Positions 47,181 through 58,267 of a stretch of 64,000 nucleotides of DNA are shown piece by piece (the stretch's first letter is position 1; every line of letters begins with the position of its first letter). A program made the translations under genes and the position numbers. The DNA comes from Theropithecus gelada (taxonomy: Eukaryota > Chordata > Mammalia > Primates > Cercopithecidae). The stretch is taken from NCBI RefSeq assembly GCF_003255815.1, contig NC_037682.1, forward strand, positions 41,352,474 through 41,416,473, read 5' to 3'. The notes under the pieces were generated by a model. That model made no database searches. It was not told the DNA's origin and saw only the letters and a list, made by a program, of their open reading frames with translations.

Positions 47181-48635
47181 GGGAAACATTGCCCCCAAGG
47201 CAAAAATGCCCCTAAGATGTATTCTGGAGAATTAGGACCAATTTGACCTTCAGACGCTAGAAAAAAATGACACATATTCTTCTGCAGTACCGCCTGGCCA
47301 CAGTATCCTCTTCAAGGAGGAGAAATCTGGCCTCCTGAGGGAAATATAAATTATAACGTCATCGTACAGCTAGACCTCTTTTGTAGAAAAGAAGGCAAAT
47401 GAAATGAAGTGCCATATGTACAAACTTTCCTTTCATTAAAAGACAACTCGCAGTTATGTAAAAAGTGTGATTTGCGCCTACAGGAAGCCCTCAGAGTCTA
47501 CCTCCCTACCCCAGCGTCCCCCTGACTCCTTCCTCAACTAATAAGGACCCCCCTTCAACCCAAACAGTCCAAAAGGAGGTAGACGAAGGGGTAAACAATG
47601 AACCAAAGAGTGCTAATATTCCCCGATTATGCCCCCTCCAAGCAGTGGGAGGAGGAGAATTCGGCCCAAAGTGCATGTACCTTTTTCTCTCTCAGACTTA
47701 AAGCAAATTAAAATAAACCTAGGTAAATTCTCAGATAACCCTGATGGCTCTACTGATATTTTACAAGGGTTAGGGCAATCCTTTGATCTGATGTGGAGAG
47801 ATATAATGTTACTGCTGAATCAGACATTAACCCCAAATGAGAGAAGTGCCGCCATAACTGCGGCCAGAGAGTCTGGCCGTCTCTGGTATCTCAGTCAGGT
47901 CAATGATAGGATGACAACAGAGGGAAGAGAACAATTCCCCACAGGCCAGCAGGCAGTTCCCAGTGTAGACCCTCACAGGGACTCAGAATCAGATTAAGGA
48001 GATTGGTGCCGCAGACATTTGCTAACTCGCGTGCTAGAAGGACTAAGGAAAACTAGCAAGAAGCCTATGAATGATTCAATGATATCCACTATAACACAGG
48101 GAAAGGAAGAAAATCCTATTGCCTTTTTGGGGAGACTAAGGGAGGCGTTGAGGAAGCATACCTCTCTGTCACCTGACTCTATTGACGACCAGATAATCTT
48201 AAAGGATAAGTTTATCATTCAATCAGCTTCAGACATTAGGAAAAAACTTCAAAAGTCCGCCTGAGGCCTGGAGCAAAACCTAGAAACTCTATTGAACTTG
48301 GCAACCTTGGTTTTTTATAATAGAGATCAAGAGGAGCAGGTGGAACAGGACAAATGAGATAAAAAGAAGGCCACCACTTTAGTCATGGCCCTCGGCAAGC
48401 GGATTTTGGAGGCTCTGGAAAAGGGAAATGCTGGGCAAATCGAATGCCTAATAGGGCTTGCATCCAGTGTGGTCTGCAAGGACACTTTACAAAAGATTGT
48501 CCAAGAAGAAATAAGTCACCCCCTCATCCATGCCCCTTATGTCTAGGGAATCACTGGAAGGCCCACTACCCCAGGAGACAAAGGTCCTCTGAGTCAGAAG
48601 CCACTAACCAGATAATCCAGCAGCAGGACTGAGAG
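47180..48635 (+). pseudogene. gag: ERV-W gag, broken
   Basis: In retroviruses Gag is the polyprotein that forms the particle (matrix, capsid, nucleocapsid). Here the matrix part (about 47180-47600) is scrambled. The capsid part is readable from 47629 in one frame, interrupted by stops at 47995-47997 (TAA), 48262-48264 (TGA) and 48355-48357 (TGA). A frameshift precedes 48444, after which the nucleocapsid part runs to 48632. Its first zinc knuckle is complete (CX2CX4HX4C, Cys at 48459). In the second knuckle the last cysteine is replaced by tyrosine (48567-48569). The gene product would be several fragments; no function is expected. Assignment rests on the capsid and knuckle pattern plus position before pol. 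Confidence 0.88.
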
Positions 48636-50275
48636 TGCCCAGGGCAAGCGCCAGCCCATGCCATCACCCTCAAAGAGCCCCTGGCATGCTTGACCATTGA
48701 GGACCAGGAGCTTAACTGGACACTGGCACAGCCTTCTCAGTCTTACTCTCCTGTCCTGGACATCTGTCCTCCAGATCTGTCACTATCTGAGGAGTACTAG
48801 GATAGCCAGTCACTAGATACTTCTCCCAGCCACTAAGCTGTGACTGGGGAACTTTACTCTTTTCACATGCTTTTCTATTTATGCCTGAAAGCCCACTCCC
48901 TTGTTAGGGAGAGGCATTCTGGCAAAAGCAGGGGCCATTATACACCTGAACATAGGAGAAGGAACACCTGTTTGTTGTCCCCTGCTTGAAGAAGGAATCA
49001 ATCCTGAAGTCTGGGCAACAGAAGGACAATATGGATGAGCAAAGAATGCCCACCCTGTTCAAGTTAAACTAAAGGATTCCACCTCCTTTCCCTACCAAAG
49101 GCAGTACCCCCTTAGACCTGAGGCTCAACAAAGACTCCAAAAGATTGTTAAGGTTCTAAAAGCCCAAGGCCTAGTAAAATAGTCCCTGCAATACTTCAAT
49201 TTTAGGAGTACAGAAACCCAACGGACAGTGGAAGTTAGTGCAAGATCTCAAGATTATCAGTGAGACTGTTGTCCCTCAATACCCAGCTGTACCTAACCCT
49301 TATACTCTGCTTTCCCAAATACCAGAGGAAGCAGAGTGGTTTACAGTCCTGGACCTTAAGGATGTCTTTTTCTGCATCCCTGTGTATCCTGACTCTCAAT
49401 TCTTGTTTGCCTTTGAAGATCCTTCGAACCCAATGTCTCAACTCACCTGGACTGTTTTACCCCCAGGATTCAGGGATAGTCCCCATCTATTTGGCCAGGC
49501 ATTAGCCCAAGACTTGATCCAGTTCTCATACCTGGACACTCTTGTCCTTTGGTACGTGGATGATTTACTTTTAGCCACCTGTTCAGAAACCTTGTGCCAT
49601 CAAGCCACCCAAGCACTCTTAAATTTCCTCGCTACATGCAGCTACAAGATTTCCAAACCAAAGGCTCAGCACTGCTCACAGCAGGTAAAATACTTAGGGC
49701 TAAAATTACCCAAAGGCACCAGGGCCCTCAGTGAGAAATGTATCCAGCCTATACTGGCTTATCCTCATCCAAAAACCCTAAAGCAACTAAAAGGGTTCCT
49801 CGACATAACAGGTTTCTGCCGAATATAGATTCCCAGGTACGGCGAAATAGCCAGACCATTATATACACTAATTAAGAAAACTCAGGAAGCCAATACCCAT
49901 TTAGTAAGATGGACACTTGAAGCAGAAGCGGTTTTCCAGGCCCTAAAGAAGGCCCTAACCCAAGCCCCAGTGTTAAGCTTGCCAACGGGGCAAGACTTTT
50001 TCCTTATATGTCACAGAAAATACAGTAATAGGTCTAGGAGTCCTTACACAGGTCCGTGGGATGAGTTGGCATACCTCGGTAAAGAAATTGATGTAGTGGC
50101 AAAGGGTTGGCCTTATTATTTACGGGTAGTGGCGGCAGTAGCAGTCTTAGTATCTGAAGCAGTTAAAATAATACAGGGAAGAGATCTTACTGTGTGGACA
50201 TCTCATGATGTGAATGGCATACTCACTGCTAAAGGAGACTTGTGGCTGTCAGACAACCATGAGGAAAGTAACTAA
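48636..50275 (+). pseudogene. pol: ERV-W pro-pol, broken and 3'-deleted
   Basis: The protease part (about 48640-48960) is stop-ridden. The reverse-transcriptase part is best preserved: one frame from 49205 to 50275 has a single in-frame stop (TAG, 49826-49828). It carries the catalytic YVDD motif at 49553-49564. A frame change lies near 49175-49185 before it. The frame ends at 50275 in the segment that leads into RNase H. RNase H proper and integrase (HHCC and DDE) are absent; env starts 15 bases later. In a full gammaretroviral-type element more than 1.5 kb would lie here. No function is expected, since the product would be interrupted and lack integrase. Confidence 0.9.
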
Positions 50276-50289
50276 AATAATAAAGCCCC

Positions 50290-51914
50290 ATGGCCCTCCC
50301 TTATCATATTTTTCTCTTTACTATTCTCTTACCCCCTTTCACTCTCACTGTACCCCCTCCATGCTGCTGTACGATCAGTAGCTCCCCTTACCAAGAGTTT
50401 TATGGAGAATGTAGTTTCCCAGAAATATTGATGCCCCATCGTATAAGAGTTTATCTAAGGGAAGCCCCACCTTCACTGTCCACACCCACATGCCCTGCAA
50501 CTGCTATAACTCTGCCACTCTTTGCATGCGTGCGAATACTCATTATTGGACAGGGAAAATGATTAAACCTAGTTGTCCTGGAGGACTTGGAGCCACTGTC
50601 TGTTGAACTTACTTCACCCATACTGGTATGTCTGATGGGGGTGGAGTTCAAGATCAGGCAAGAAAAAAACACATAAAGAAAGTAATCTCAACTGACATGG
50701 GTAATAGTACCCCTATCCCCTATAAAGGACTAGATCTCTCAAAACTACATGAAACCCTTCATGCCCATACTTGCCTGGTAAGCTAATTTAATGCCACCCT
50801 TACTGGACTCCATGAGGTCTTGGCCCAAAACCCTACTAACTGTTGGATGTGCCTCCCCCTGCATTTCAGGCCATACATTTCAATCCCTGTACTAGAACAA
50901 TGGAACAACTTCAGCACAGAAATAAATACCACTTCCGTTTTAGTAGGACCTCTTGTTTCCAATCTGGAAATAACCCATACCTCAAACCTCACCTGTGTAA
51001 AATTTAGCAATACTATAGACACAGCCAACTCCCAATGCATCAGGTGGGTAACTCCTCCCACATGAATAGTCTACCTACCCTCAGGAATATTTTTTGTCTG
51101 TGGTGCCTCAGCCTATTGTAGTTTGAATGGCTCTTCAGAATCTATGTGCTTCCTCTCATTCTTAGTGCCACCTATGACCATCCACACTGAACAAGATTTA
51201 TACATTTATGTTGTACCTAAACCCCGCAACAAAAGAGTACCCATTCTTCCTTTTGTTATTGCAGCAGGAGTGCTAGGCGGACTAGGTATTGGCACTGGCG
51301 GTATCACAACCTCTACTCAATTCTACTACAAACTGTCTCAAGAACTAAATGATGACATGGAACGGGTCGCCAACTCCCTGGTCACCTTGTAAGATCAACT
51401 TAACTCCCTAGCAGCAATAGTCCTTCAAAATCGAAGAGCTTTATATTTGCTAACTGCTGAAAGAGGGGGAACCTGTTTATTTTTAGGGGAAGAATGCTGT
51501 TATTATGTTAATCAATCTGGAATCATCACCGAGAAAGTTAAAGAAATTCAAGCTCAAATACAACGTAGAGCAGAGGAGCTTCAAAACACCAGACCCTGGG
51601 ACCTCCTCAGCCAATGGATGCCCTGGATTCTCCCCTTCTTAAGACCTCTAGCAGCTATAATATTATTACTCCTCCTTGGACCCTGTATCTTTAACCTCCT
51701 TGTTAAGTTTGTCTCTTCTAGAATTGAAGCTGTAAAACTGCAAATGGTTCTTCAAATGGAGCCCCAGATGCAGTCCATGACTAAGATCTACTGTGAACCC
51801 CTAGACTGGCCTGCTAGCCCATGCTCCGATGTTAATGACATTGAAGGCACCCCTCCCAAGGAAATCTCAACTGCACAACCCCTACTATGCCCCAATTCAG
51901 CAAGAAGCAGTTAG
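50290..51914 (+). pseudogene. env: ERV-W env, broken
   Basis: About 1.6 kb, close to the family's full env length. The start at 50290 is followed by a hydrophobic signal-peptide-like stretch. The first frame ends at a TGA at 50560-50562; a frameshift lies between there and 50820. From 50820 onward the rest stays in one frame, with stops at 51063-51065 (TGA) and 51390-51392 (TAA). Landmarks visible: a CXXC motif in the surface subunit (50841-50852), a furin-type RNKR site followed by a Gly-rich hydrophobic fusion-peptide-like stretch in the frame 51123-51392, and a CX6CC motif, a membrane-spanning segment and a cytoplasmic tail in 51447-51914. In the host-domesticated human relative env acts in placental fusion; this copy could not make that protein. 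The annotation is structural only. Confidence 0.9.
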
Positions 51915-52144
51915 AGTGGTAGTTGGCCAACCTCGCCAACAGCACTTGGGTTTTCCTGTTGAGAGGTGGCTACTGAGAGACAGGACTAGCTGGATTTCCT
52001 AGGCCGATTAAGAATCCCTAAGCCTAGCTGGGGAAGATGACTGCATCCACCTTTAAAGATGGGGCTTGCATCTTAGCTCACACCTCACCAATCAGAGAGC
52101 TCACTAAAATGCTAATTAGGCAAAAACAGGAGGTAAAAAAATAG

Positions 52145-52198
52145 CCAATCATCTATTGCCTGAAAGCACAGAGGGAGGGACAATGATTGTGATATAAA
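52145..52198 (+). promoter_or_regulatory. ERV-W U3 core promoter remnants
   Basis: CCAAT boxes at 52088-52092 and 52145-52149, and a TATA box (tataaa) at 52193-52198, 30 bases before the R start at 52223. The spacing is that of a usable core promoter. Because this is the 3' LTR, any transcription would read out into the downstream L1/MLT1 sequence. Activity is unknown. Confidence 0.7.
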
Positions 52199-52272
52199 CA
52201 CAGGCATTCTAGCCAGCAATGGGCTACCCTCTTTGGGTCCCCTGTCTTTGTATAGGAGCTCTGTTTTCACTC

Positions 52273-52278
52273 TATTAA
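52273..52278 (+). terminator. ERV-W polyadenylation signal (attaaa)
   Basis: An ATTAAA signal in R, about 20 bases upstream of the 13-A run, matching the 3' end of the transcript that was copied. Confidence 0.75.
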
Positions 52279-52585
52279 ATCTTGCAACTCCAAGGGGAAA
52301 AAAAAAAAAAGATAATATCATCCCTATACAAATTCAGAAAACAGAGGAGGAACACTTTCCATCTTATTTTATGTAACCAACATTATTTTAATACCAAAAG
52401 CATATGAAGACATTACACACAAACAAAATTGCTAACTAATATCTCTCATGAATTTATGCACATAATTTTGTAATGAAATCCAGCAATATTGAAATAGTAC
52501 AGTACATGAGGATCAACAGTGGCCTATGCTAAGAATACTAAGATTGGGTTAATTTTTGAAAATTAATCAATGTGTTTTATCATAT

Positions 52586-53204
52586 ATAATGGGCTGAAGA
52601 GTGTCCCCCAAAAATACATGCTCATCCATAACCTCACAATATGATAGTTAATGGATGCCGAGCTTAATACCTTGGCGATGAGATGATCTGTGCAGCAAAC
52701 CACCATGGCAGATGTTTACCTATGTAACAAACCTGCACATCTTGCACATGTGCCCTAAAATAAAAGTTGGAAAAAAAAAAGAATGAACAAATATAATTGT
52801 CATTTTTATATTTTAAAAAAGGAAATGAAGATTGAATTAAAGATGTCAAGGTGAAATAATCCTGGATTTATCATAGGATGGGCCCTCAATTCAATGATTC
52901 ACATTACTAGAATAAGAGAAAGGAGAGGGAGATGCGGACACACGCCAGACACACAGAAAAGTAGGTCATGTGAGAGCAGAAGCACAGACTGGAGTTATGC
53001 TTCTGTAAGTCAAGAGACCCCAGGAGCTGCCAGAAACTGGAAGAAGCAAGAAAAAGTTCTTCCCTAGAGCCTTTGGAGGAAATGTGGTCCTGCCAACACT
53101 TTGATTTCAGACCTCTGGCCTCCACAACCATGAGAGACTAATCTTCCTTGTTTTAAGCCACCAAATTGTTATAATTTGCTGCTGCAGTCCTAGAAAAATA
53201 ATAT
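52586..53204 (+). mobile_element. MLT1-type (MaLR) LTR, inserted in L1 and itself interrupted
   Basis: The left piece is 52586-52644 ('gtcccccaaaaatacatg'). The right piece is about 52830-53204 ('gatgggccctcaattcaat', 'caagagaccccaggagctg', 'ttgttttaagccaccaaattg', ending 'aataata'). Old L1 sequence adjoins both ends. Confidence 0.78.
52645..52790 (+). mobile_element. Short L1 3'-end insertion inside MLT1
   Basis: About 135 bp of L1 3'UTR ('atgtaacaaacctgcacatc', 'cacatgtgccctaaaataaa') and an A-run. It separates the two MLT1 pieces. No clear TSD. Confidence 0.8.
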
Positions 53205-53680
53205 ACCATTAAAAACACAGACTGAAGGAGAAAAGAATACTTATTTCAATAGACAGAAAATACGAACAAAGTAACCATGCATCCATAATAAAAACTATCA
53301 GCAAATTTGGAAAACAAGGAAACTTCCTCAATCTGATGACAGATGTCTGTAAAATCCTATAGCTTACATAATGCTTAATAATGGAAGGCTCAACAATTTC
53401 CCCCAAATTTATCAAAAAGTTAAGATGTCTACACTCATCACTTCAGTGTTTCACTGTGTATACAATAGGCAAAACAAAAAATTCACATTGATTTGAGCAT
53501 AAGAATTAAAACTTTCTTTTAACAGATAATGTGTTCTTGATTGTTGAAAACCTTAAAAATTCTGAAAAACAAAAAAAAAATGTAACTAATAAGTAAATTT
53601 ATCAAGGTTACAGAATATAAACTTAATATACATTATTGCCAACTTTTGTGATTTGTTTCTAAAACACTGCAAGCTCTGAG

Positions 53681-55464
53681 GTTTTAGTAGTATCATAATT
53701 ACACATTTTAGTATTATAGACACCAGTAACATGGACAACTCAACATATAAAAATATTCACACATATGTATGTAAATATAATTATTAGTAGGATATCACTG
53801 TATGTTAATATATTTAGCAAATGTCAGTGAATTATAACAAAGACTCACAATTGGCAAGACTTTAGGGAAATGGAAAAATACACACTCCCGTTATTAATAG
53901 TAATAAAACACTGTTATAATCCATGTGTAGAGCAATTCCAAAATGGATAATAAGAAGAGTAAGACATTGTATGTATTTAGAGCTAAGGGATCTAGAATAT
54001 AAGTCTACAGAAGTTACCATCTACAACACCTTGCCCTTGTAAAAGAAAATATATATAGATAGATATATGTGCTTATGCTGTGTGCTTTACAGTAGTGGCA
54101 ACTTGGAAATAATTCTAGGTTTCAATTTTTGGTAAATATTGATTCAAACAATGTATTCTACATATGGTGAGGTTGTATAACTATAAAACATTTTAACTTC
54201 ATGGGTTCTGTCAGTGAATGGAGAATAAAGGAAATACTTCATTAAGAGAGTAAAATATAAGTAGCATGGGAACTTTGACTGCAAAAATGAAATGAATAGG
54301 GAAAGAATTAACATCTGTTGAGCACTCCTGGAGCACCCCCACTATTGCCTGCTGCTTAGACATAGGTCCTTGTATTAGTATTAGAGCTGTCTCTTCCCTC
54401 AGGATTGTGGAGGTTTATTTTAATTCATTATGAAATGTTTTAAGCAACAGCAATAATCTCAAGCTGTTGATAGATAAACAAGTGAAAATGTGCTGATATT
54501 AATCAAAATAATGCAAAGCAACTCAACAATAGGAATCCTTCATGTTTCAGATAAGGATAAATTCTGAGATGATTTTCTGCATCTTTCCAGGGCTTCCTTG
54601 AAGAGCCTCTCATTCTCTTCATCAGTTTTCAGAGATCTGGCATTTGACCCCCAGAATGCATTAAGGAAGAGAAAATCAGAAACCATTTTTTTATGGGTGA
54701 TGGGACAATACATTCCAGGTTTTTCTAACTAGAGAGACTCTAACTTATTTCTCTATATGGATAAGTTGTATAGTTACTACAGAAATTGAAAATGGTCAAT
54801 AAATATCACCCTCGCCACCTATGAATTGGGCAACCCTAATAAGAAAATGATGATGATTAAATTGGAAAGGGACAGTCTGATATAGGAGCAATCATGGTTG
54901 CATGTAGCTAGGGAAGGAGCTATGGAAATACCAAGAAGTAGAGATTATGAAAATCATCTGGTGAACATACATTCTATGGACCCAATACAACCCTGAATTT
55001 CACATTTGCCAAAACATTTCCCTGTAGATTAATGAATCATTTCCTTATTATTAATACAATGTCATACATACTAGAATAAAAGACAGTGAAATGTGCATCC
55101 CAGCCATTCAAAAATGACAAATGGAAAGCTTTATGTGTATGTGGGTTGGTGAGTGTGAGGAAGGTGAGGGTGTAGCTGTTTGAAATACATTTTGGCGCTT
55201 ACTATAGTTGATCTGTCCAAATTCATTTAACACTTCATGCCAGTTATGTTTCTGCCATGTAGCACATTTACTTCGACAGAAAACACTTGCCTGTAGCTTC
55301 TATCAATTCTGTTTTCCCTTTCCTGAGCACTGAGTACCTGCAAATAATACACTAACCTTTCTGACGACATGCAAAGATATGAGTTGTGGCCTCAAACAGT
55401 TATTAATCTTTTCCATTTAGTCATGTAAAACATATGTTTATGTCTGATGACACAATATAGAATT
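53681..55464. other. Long unassigned stretch
   Basis: A weak old-L1 trace is possible at 53820-53960. A short TATAGA-type run lies at about 54050-54070. No gene recognised. Confidence 0.35.
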
Positions 55465-55690
55465 TAAGAACACAGTCAGGAAATAGAATCTCTGTGTTCA
55501 AAGCCTAAGCTATGCTATTTAATAGCTTTGTGAATTTGGATAACGTACTTAACACACTGTGCTTAAGTTTCCACATCTTGATATGTGAATAATTATGGTC
55601 CTCACTTCGTAGAGTTGAATTGAAGCTTAAACTAGGCCTGGCATATTGTAGTCACTGAATCAATGTCATCAATTATTACTGTTCTTTTGC
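55465..55690 (+). repeat. MIR SINE
   Basis: 'tagctttgtgaatttggata', 'cttaagtttccacatcttg' and 'taggcctggcatattgtag' are in MIR order. Confidence 0.75.
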
Positions 55691-55699
55691 TGTATCATT

Positions 55700-55870
55700 G
55701 ATTGAATGAAGTGCTTTGGAAGCCTAGAGGGTAGATGTAAATATTCTGACAAATGAAGTAAGGGAAGGATTGGCATTTAAGTTAGACCTTGAGGATAAAT
55801 ATTATTTAATAGCTTGATACAGACAAGGGACATCCTACATGAAAGGAAATAGGATGGTCAAAAAGCACAT
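55700..55870 (-). repeat. L2 remnant, antisense
   Basis: 'aggattggcatttaagttag' and 'accttgaggataaatatt' are typical of reversed L2. Confidence 0.5.
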
Positions 55871-56009
55871 ATCTTAAAAAGTACACAGGCAGTCTACAGA
55901 TTACATATTAGTCATTGTTTATTCTAGGGATTTATAGAATGAGAGTAGTAAAAGAGAGGTTAGAGTCAATACATAAGTAAATTAATACGTAATTAAAGTA
56001 AGTTGAGGC

Positions 56010-56875
56010 CAGGTTTTGAAAGTGAGACAGGGAAGGTTCCCTTGTCCCCCTCGTGGGGCATATGATGAGAGTGTGGCTCGCTTCTTCAGTGCCTTGTTGC
56101 TCAAACCTATAGGGGAGCATACAGACAGGCAGGCTGTGGGGCTCCAACTCCACAGCACTTTCTCAGGATGAATGCTTACAGCTCCTGAAGCCCCACTGGG
56201 CGTGTGTTACAGGGCACTCTTTAGGTGGCTTGTATTAACCAGCTCAATTAGACCCTCTACTTTGTGGCAAGGACAGAAGACTTCCTGTATCTGGGGTCCT
56301 TGCCTTGGTGTACCAGAAGAATCGGATCACACATGGGCTTGGAGAATGAGTGCAAAGTTTACTTGAGTGGAAATAGCTCTCTGCTGATAGGGGAGCCAGA
56401 AGGGAGATGGTTTTCCCCTGGAGTTGGGCCACTCTGCGGCCCTGGCTCTCCTCCAGCTACTCCTGCCAAACTCCACCTAGTTCTGCTGATTAATGGCCTG
56501 CCAAGCAAGGTGGTGCCTGCTGATGTGCTCTTCTGCCAGCCTGCTCCCCTCAACATTCTCTCAATGTCCAGCTGCTTGTGTCTTCTTCCACTGATCTGCT
56601 CCTCTCCATGTCCAGCAGCTTGTGTGTGTGTGCCTGCTAGGGTGTTAGGTTTTTATAGGCACAGGATGGGAGCGTGGTGGGCCAGAGTTGTCTTGGGAAA
56701 TGCAGCATTTGGGCGTGAAGGCAGGAGTCCTGTCCTCAGCTAGGTGTGGGGAGCCCTAGCCAGGGACTATGCCCTCCTCTACCCAGCACTTCTCCCCTTC
56801 CATAGCATTTAAAGGGACCACACTCTTCCCTTCCCAGTACTCCTGTATCAAAAGTTCATATCCAGACATTCGCAG
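56010..56875 (-). mobile_element. ERV class I-type LTR, antisense
   Basis: GC-richer than its surroundings. Blocks 'tggagttgggccactctgcg', 'gggtgttaggtttttatagg', 'atgggagcgtggtggcc'-like sequence and 'catagcatttaaaggga' match a dispersed primate LTR (LTR8-like by memory) read in reverse. A reversed TATAAAAA box lies at about 56653-56660. A 159-codon plus-strand frame (56264-56743) is compositional. Ends approximate. Confidence 0.6.
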
Positions 56876-57264
56876 AAAAGGCTTTGTTGTCTGGTTTGTT
56901 TAATAAGAAAATAATACTCAAATATGGCGTATGTATTTATGTATACTAGAAGGTGAGATTTAAATAGTTAAGAATACAGCAGGACCTTAAGGGTAATCTT
57001 TACTAAGGAAATAGCAAGTCTTTCTCAGAAGTTCATTCACGACTGGGTTTTTATTTAAACAATAAATCAGTAGAACATATCTTTAAGGTTAGGTTGAGAA
57101 AGCTGCTGACATTGAGATAACTATGTTATCTTGGACAAAGTCACTCCATCTCTCACCTGATCATGGTTTCCTTAGCATTTATTATTATAAAATTGATGCC
57201 TAATTCAGATTAATGCTTATCTTAATTTAATATATTCAGTTAATAAATTTGAATTATGATTTTT
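56876..57264. other. Unassigned stretch
   Basis: No gene or named repeat was recognised. Confidence 0.35.
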
Positions 57265-57560
57265 AATATTTATTAAACATTCGCTATGATTCCTACAAGG
57301 CAATGCATGCAGGGAAGCAAACAATTATTTTGAGGTGATGTATGCTGCACTGAAGTTATTCACAAGTTTTAGTGGAAACAGAAATAAGAAAATAAAAGTT
57401 CCCACAGTGAACTGGGATTGATATTGAAATTTTTGCAGAGGAGACATTGCTAGAAGTGAGACTTAAAAATTAAGTAAGTATTTGGATGGATGTCACAGGA
57501 AGGCATTCTGGCAAGAAGAAACAGCATTTGAAAGGCAGTAAGCTGTGTGGCAGATAATAG
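57265..57560 (-). repeat. L2 remnant, antisense
   Basis: 'atttattaaacattcgctat' at the left, 'acaggaaggcattctggc' near the right, typical of reversed L2. Confidence 0.5.
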
Positions 57561-58267
57561 TTTTGTAGAGCTATTTCATTTTTTAAAAATAAGTATTGTA
57601 TTTTTATAATATTGTTGTTTATAGTCAATAGGTAGTGGTATATAATGAGATTGATTTTAGGATAAATGAAATAGCAAAATGTTTTAAGATATTGGAAAAA
57701 ATGGTATCACCAAGAACTGATGAAGTATCTTACATTCATAAAAGAGTTCAAGACTTGCAGAATATTTTCAAGGTAAAATGGGTTTTATAGAATTTTAAAC
57801 ACACATTTTTGTCTCCTTTTCTTCAGGGACCCCTGAGAAATAATTAAAGTCATAAAATACCAATTTTCTAAAACTGTAGAACTGCTCGAGTAAGAAACTA
57901 GAAAACTAAAATCTATAATTGGGTACCAAAGATCCAGATTTTAAACAAGATTGAACTTAACTAAGATGTTAATAAAGTCTAAATGAGCTTTAAGGAGCTT
58001 AAACCACTTTTCTCCATTTAATGTGGTCAACTCCAAACACTTTTTATTTTAAGAATTACTATTACGAGGATAAAAAAAAAATGTAACAGCTAGGAAAATA
58101 ACTTGAAGTAGTTTATGCACCAAAATGAAGAGAGGATGAAAGAAGCCTGAAGAAGAAGGGAATTTTTCCCAATTATGGGAACCACCCTATTAGGGTATAC
58201 AGCTCATTCATAGTGCTAGGAACCTCATAAAATTATCTCTAATTGACAGAGAAAACCGCTGAGGTAG
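57561..58267. other. Unassigned stretch
   Basis: No gene or named repeat was recognised. Confidence 0.35.

Larger units (their letters stand above)
51974..52297 (+). repeat. ERV-W 3' LTR (U3-R only)
   Basis: Starts 'tgagagacaggactagctgg', the LTR17-type start, and continues to the end of R at 52291-52297. U5 is missing; poly(A) follows. Compared with the left end, only R is shared. Confidence 0.9.
44783..52310 (+). mobile_element. ERV-W (HERV-W/ERV17-like) processed copy, whole element
   Basis: About 7.5 kb. Order seen: R-U5, tRNA-Trp-type primer-binding site, long leader, gag, pro-pol (3' part missing), env, then U3-R and poly(A). The left end starts exactly where R starts in the right LTR, about 30 bp past its TATA box (gctaccct at 44783 and 52223). 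The right end stops after R and a 13-A run (52298-52310). A provirus would have two full LTRs and a short 4-6 bp duplication; neither is present. Established knowledge: many primate ERV-W copies are L1-mobilised mRNA copies of this shape. The flanks (aaagatgaaaaaataat at left, aaaagataatatc at right) give only a weak possible TSD. All reading frames are broken, so it cannot make virus. Confidence 0.93.
52325..53680 (+). mobile_element. Ancient L1 (ORF2 region), interrupted by MLT1
   Basis: 52325-52585 and 53205-53680 are successive parts of L1 ORF2: 'aataccaaaagcatatgaag' and 'tcatgaatttatgcac', then after the interruption 'aataaaaactatcagcaaa' and 'aaacttcctcaatctgatg', 'tcaaggttacagaatataaac'. 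Highly diverged. The ERV-W copy at the left has apparently landed beside or inside it. Confidence 0.72.

Noticed and set aside
50290..51914. A functional syncytin-like gene
   Set aside because: One early stop, a frameshift and two later stops split the env frame. The locus also has a processed-copy structure.
44783..52310. An intact, infectious or expressible ERV-W provirus
   Set aside because: Lacks 5' U3 and 3' U5; gag, pol and env are broken by stops and frameshifts, and integrase is missing.
56264..56743. 159-codon open frame
   Set aside because: Inside an antisense ERV LTR, with an overlapping antisense frame; no domain.
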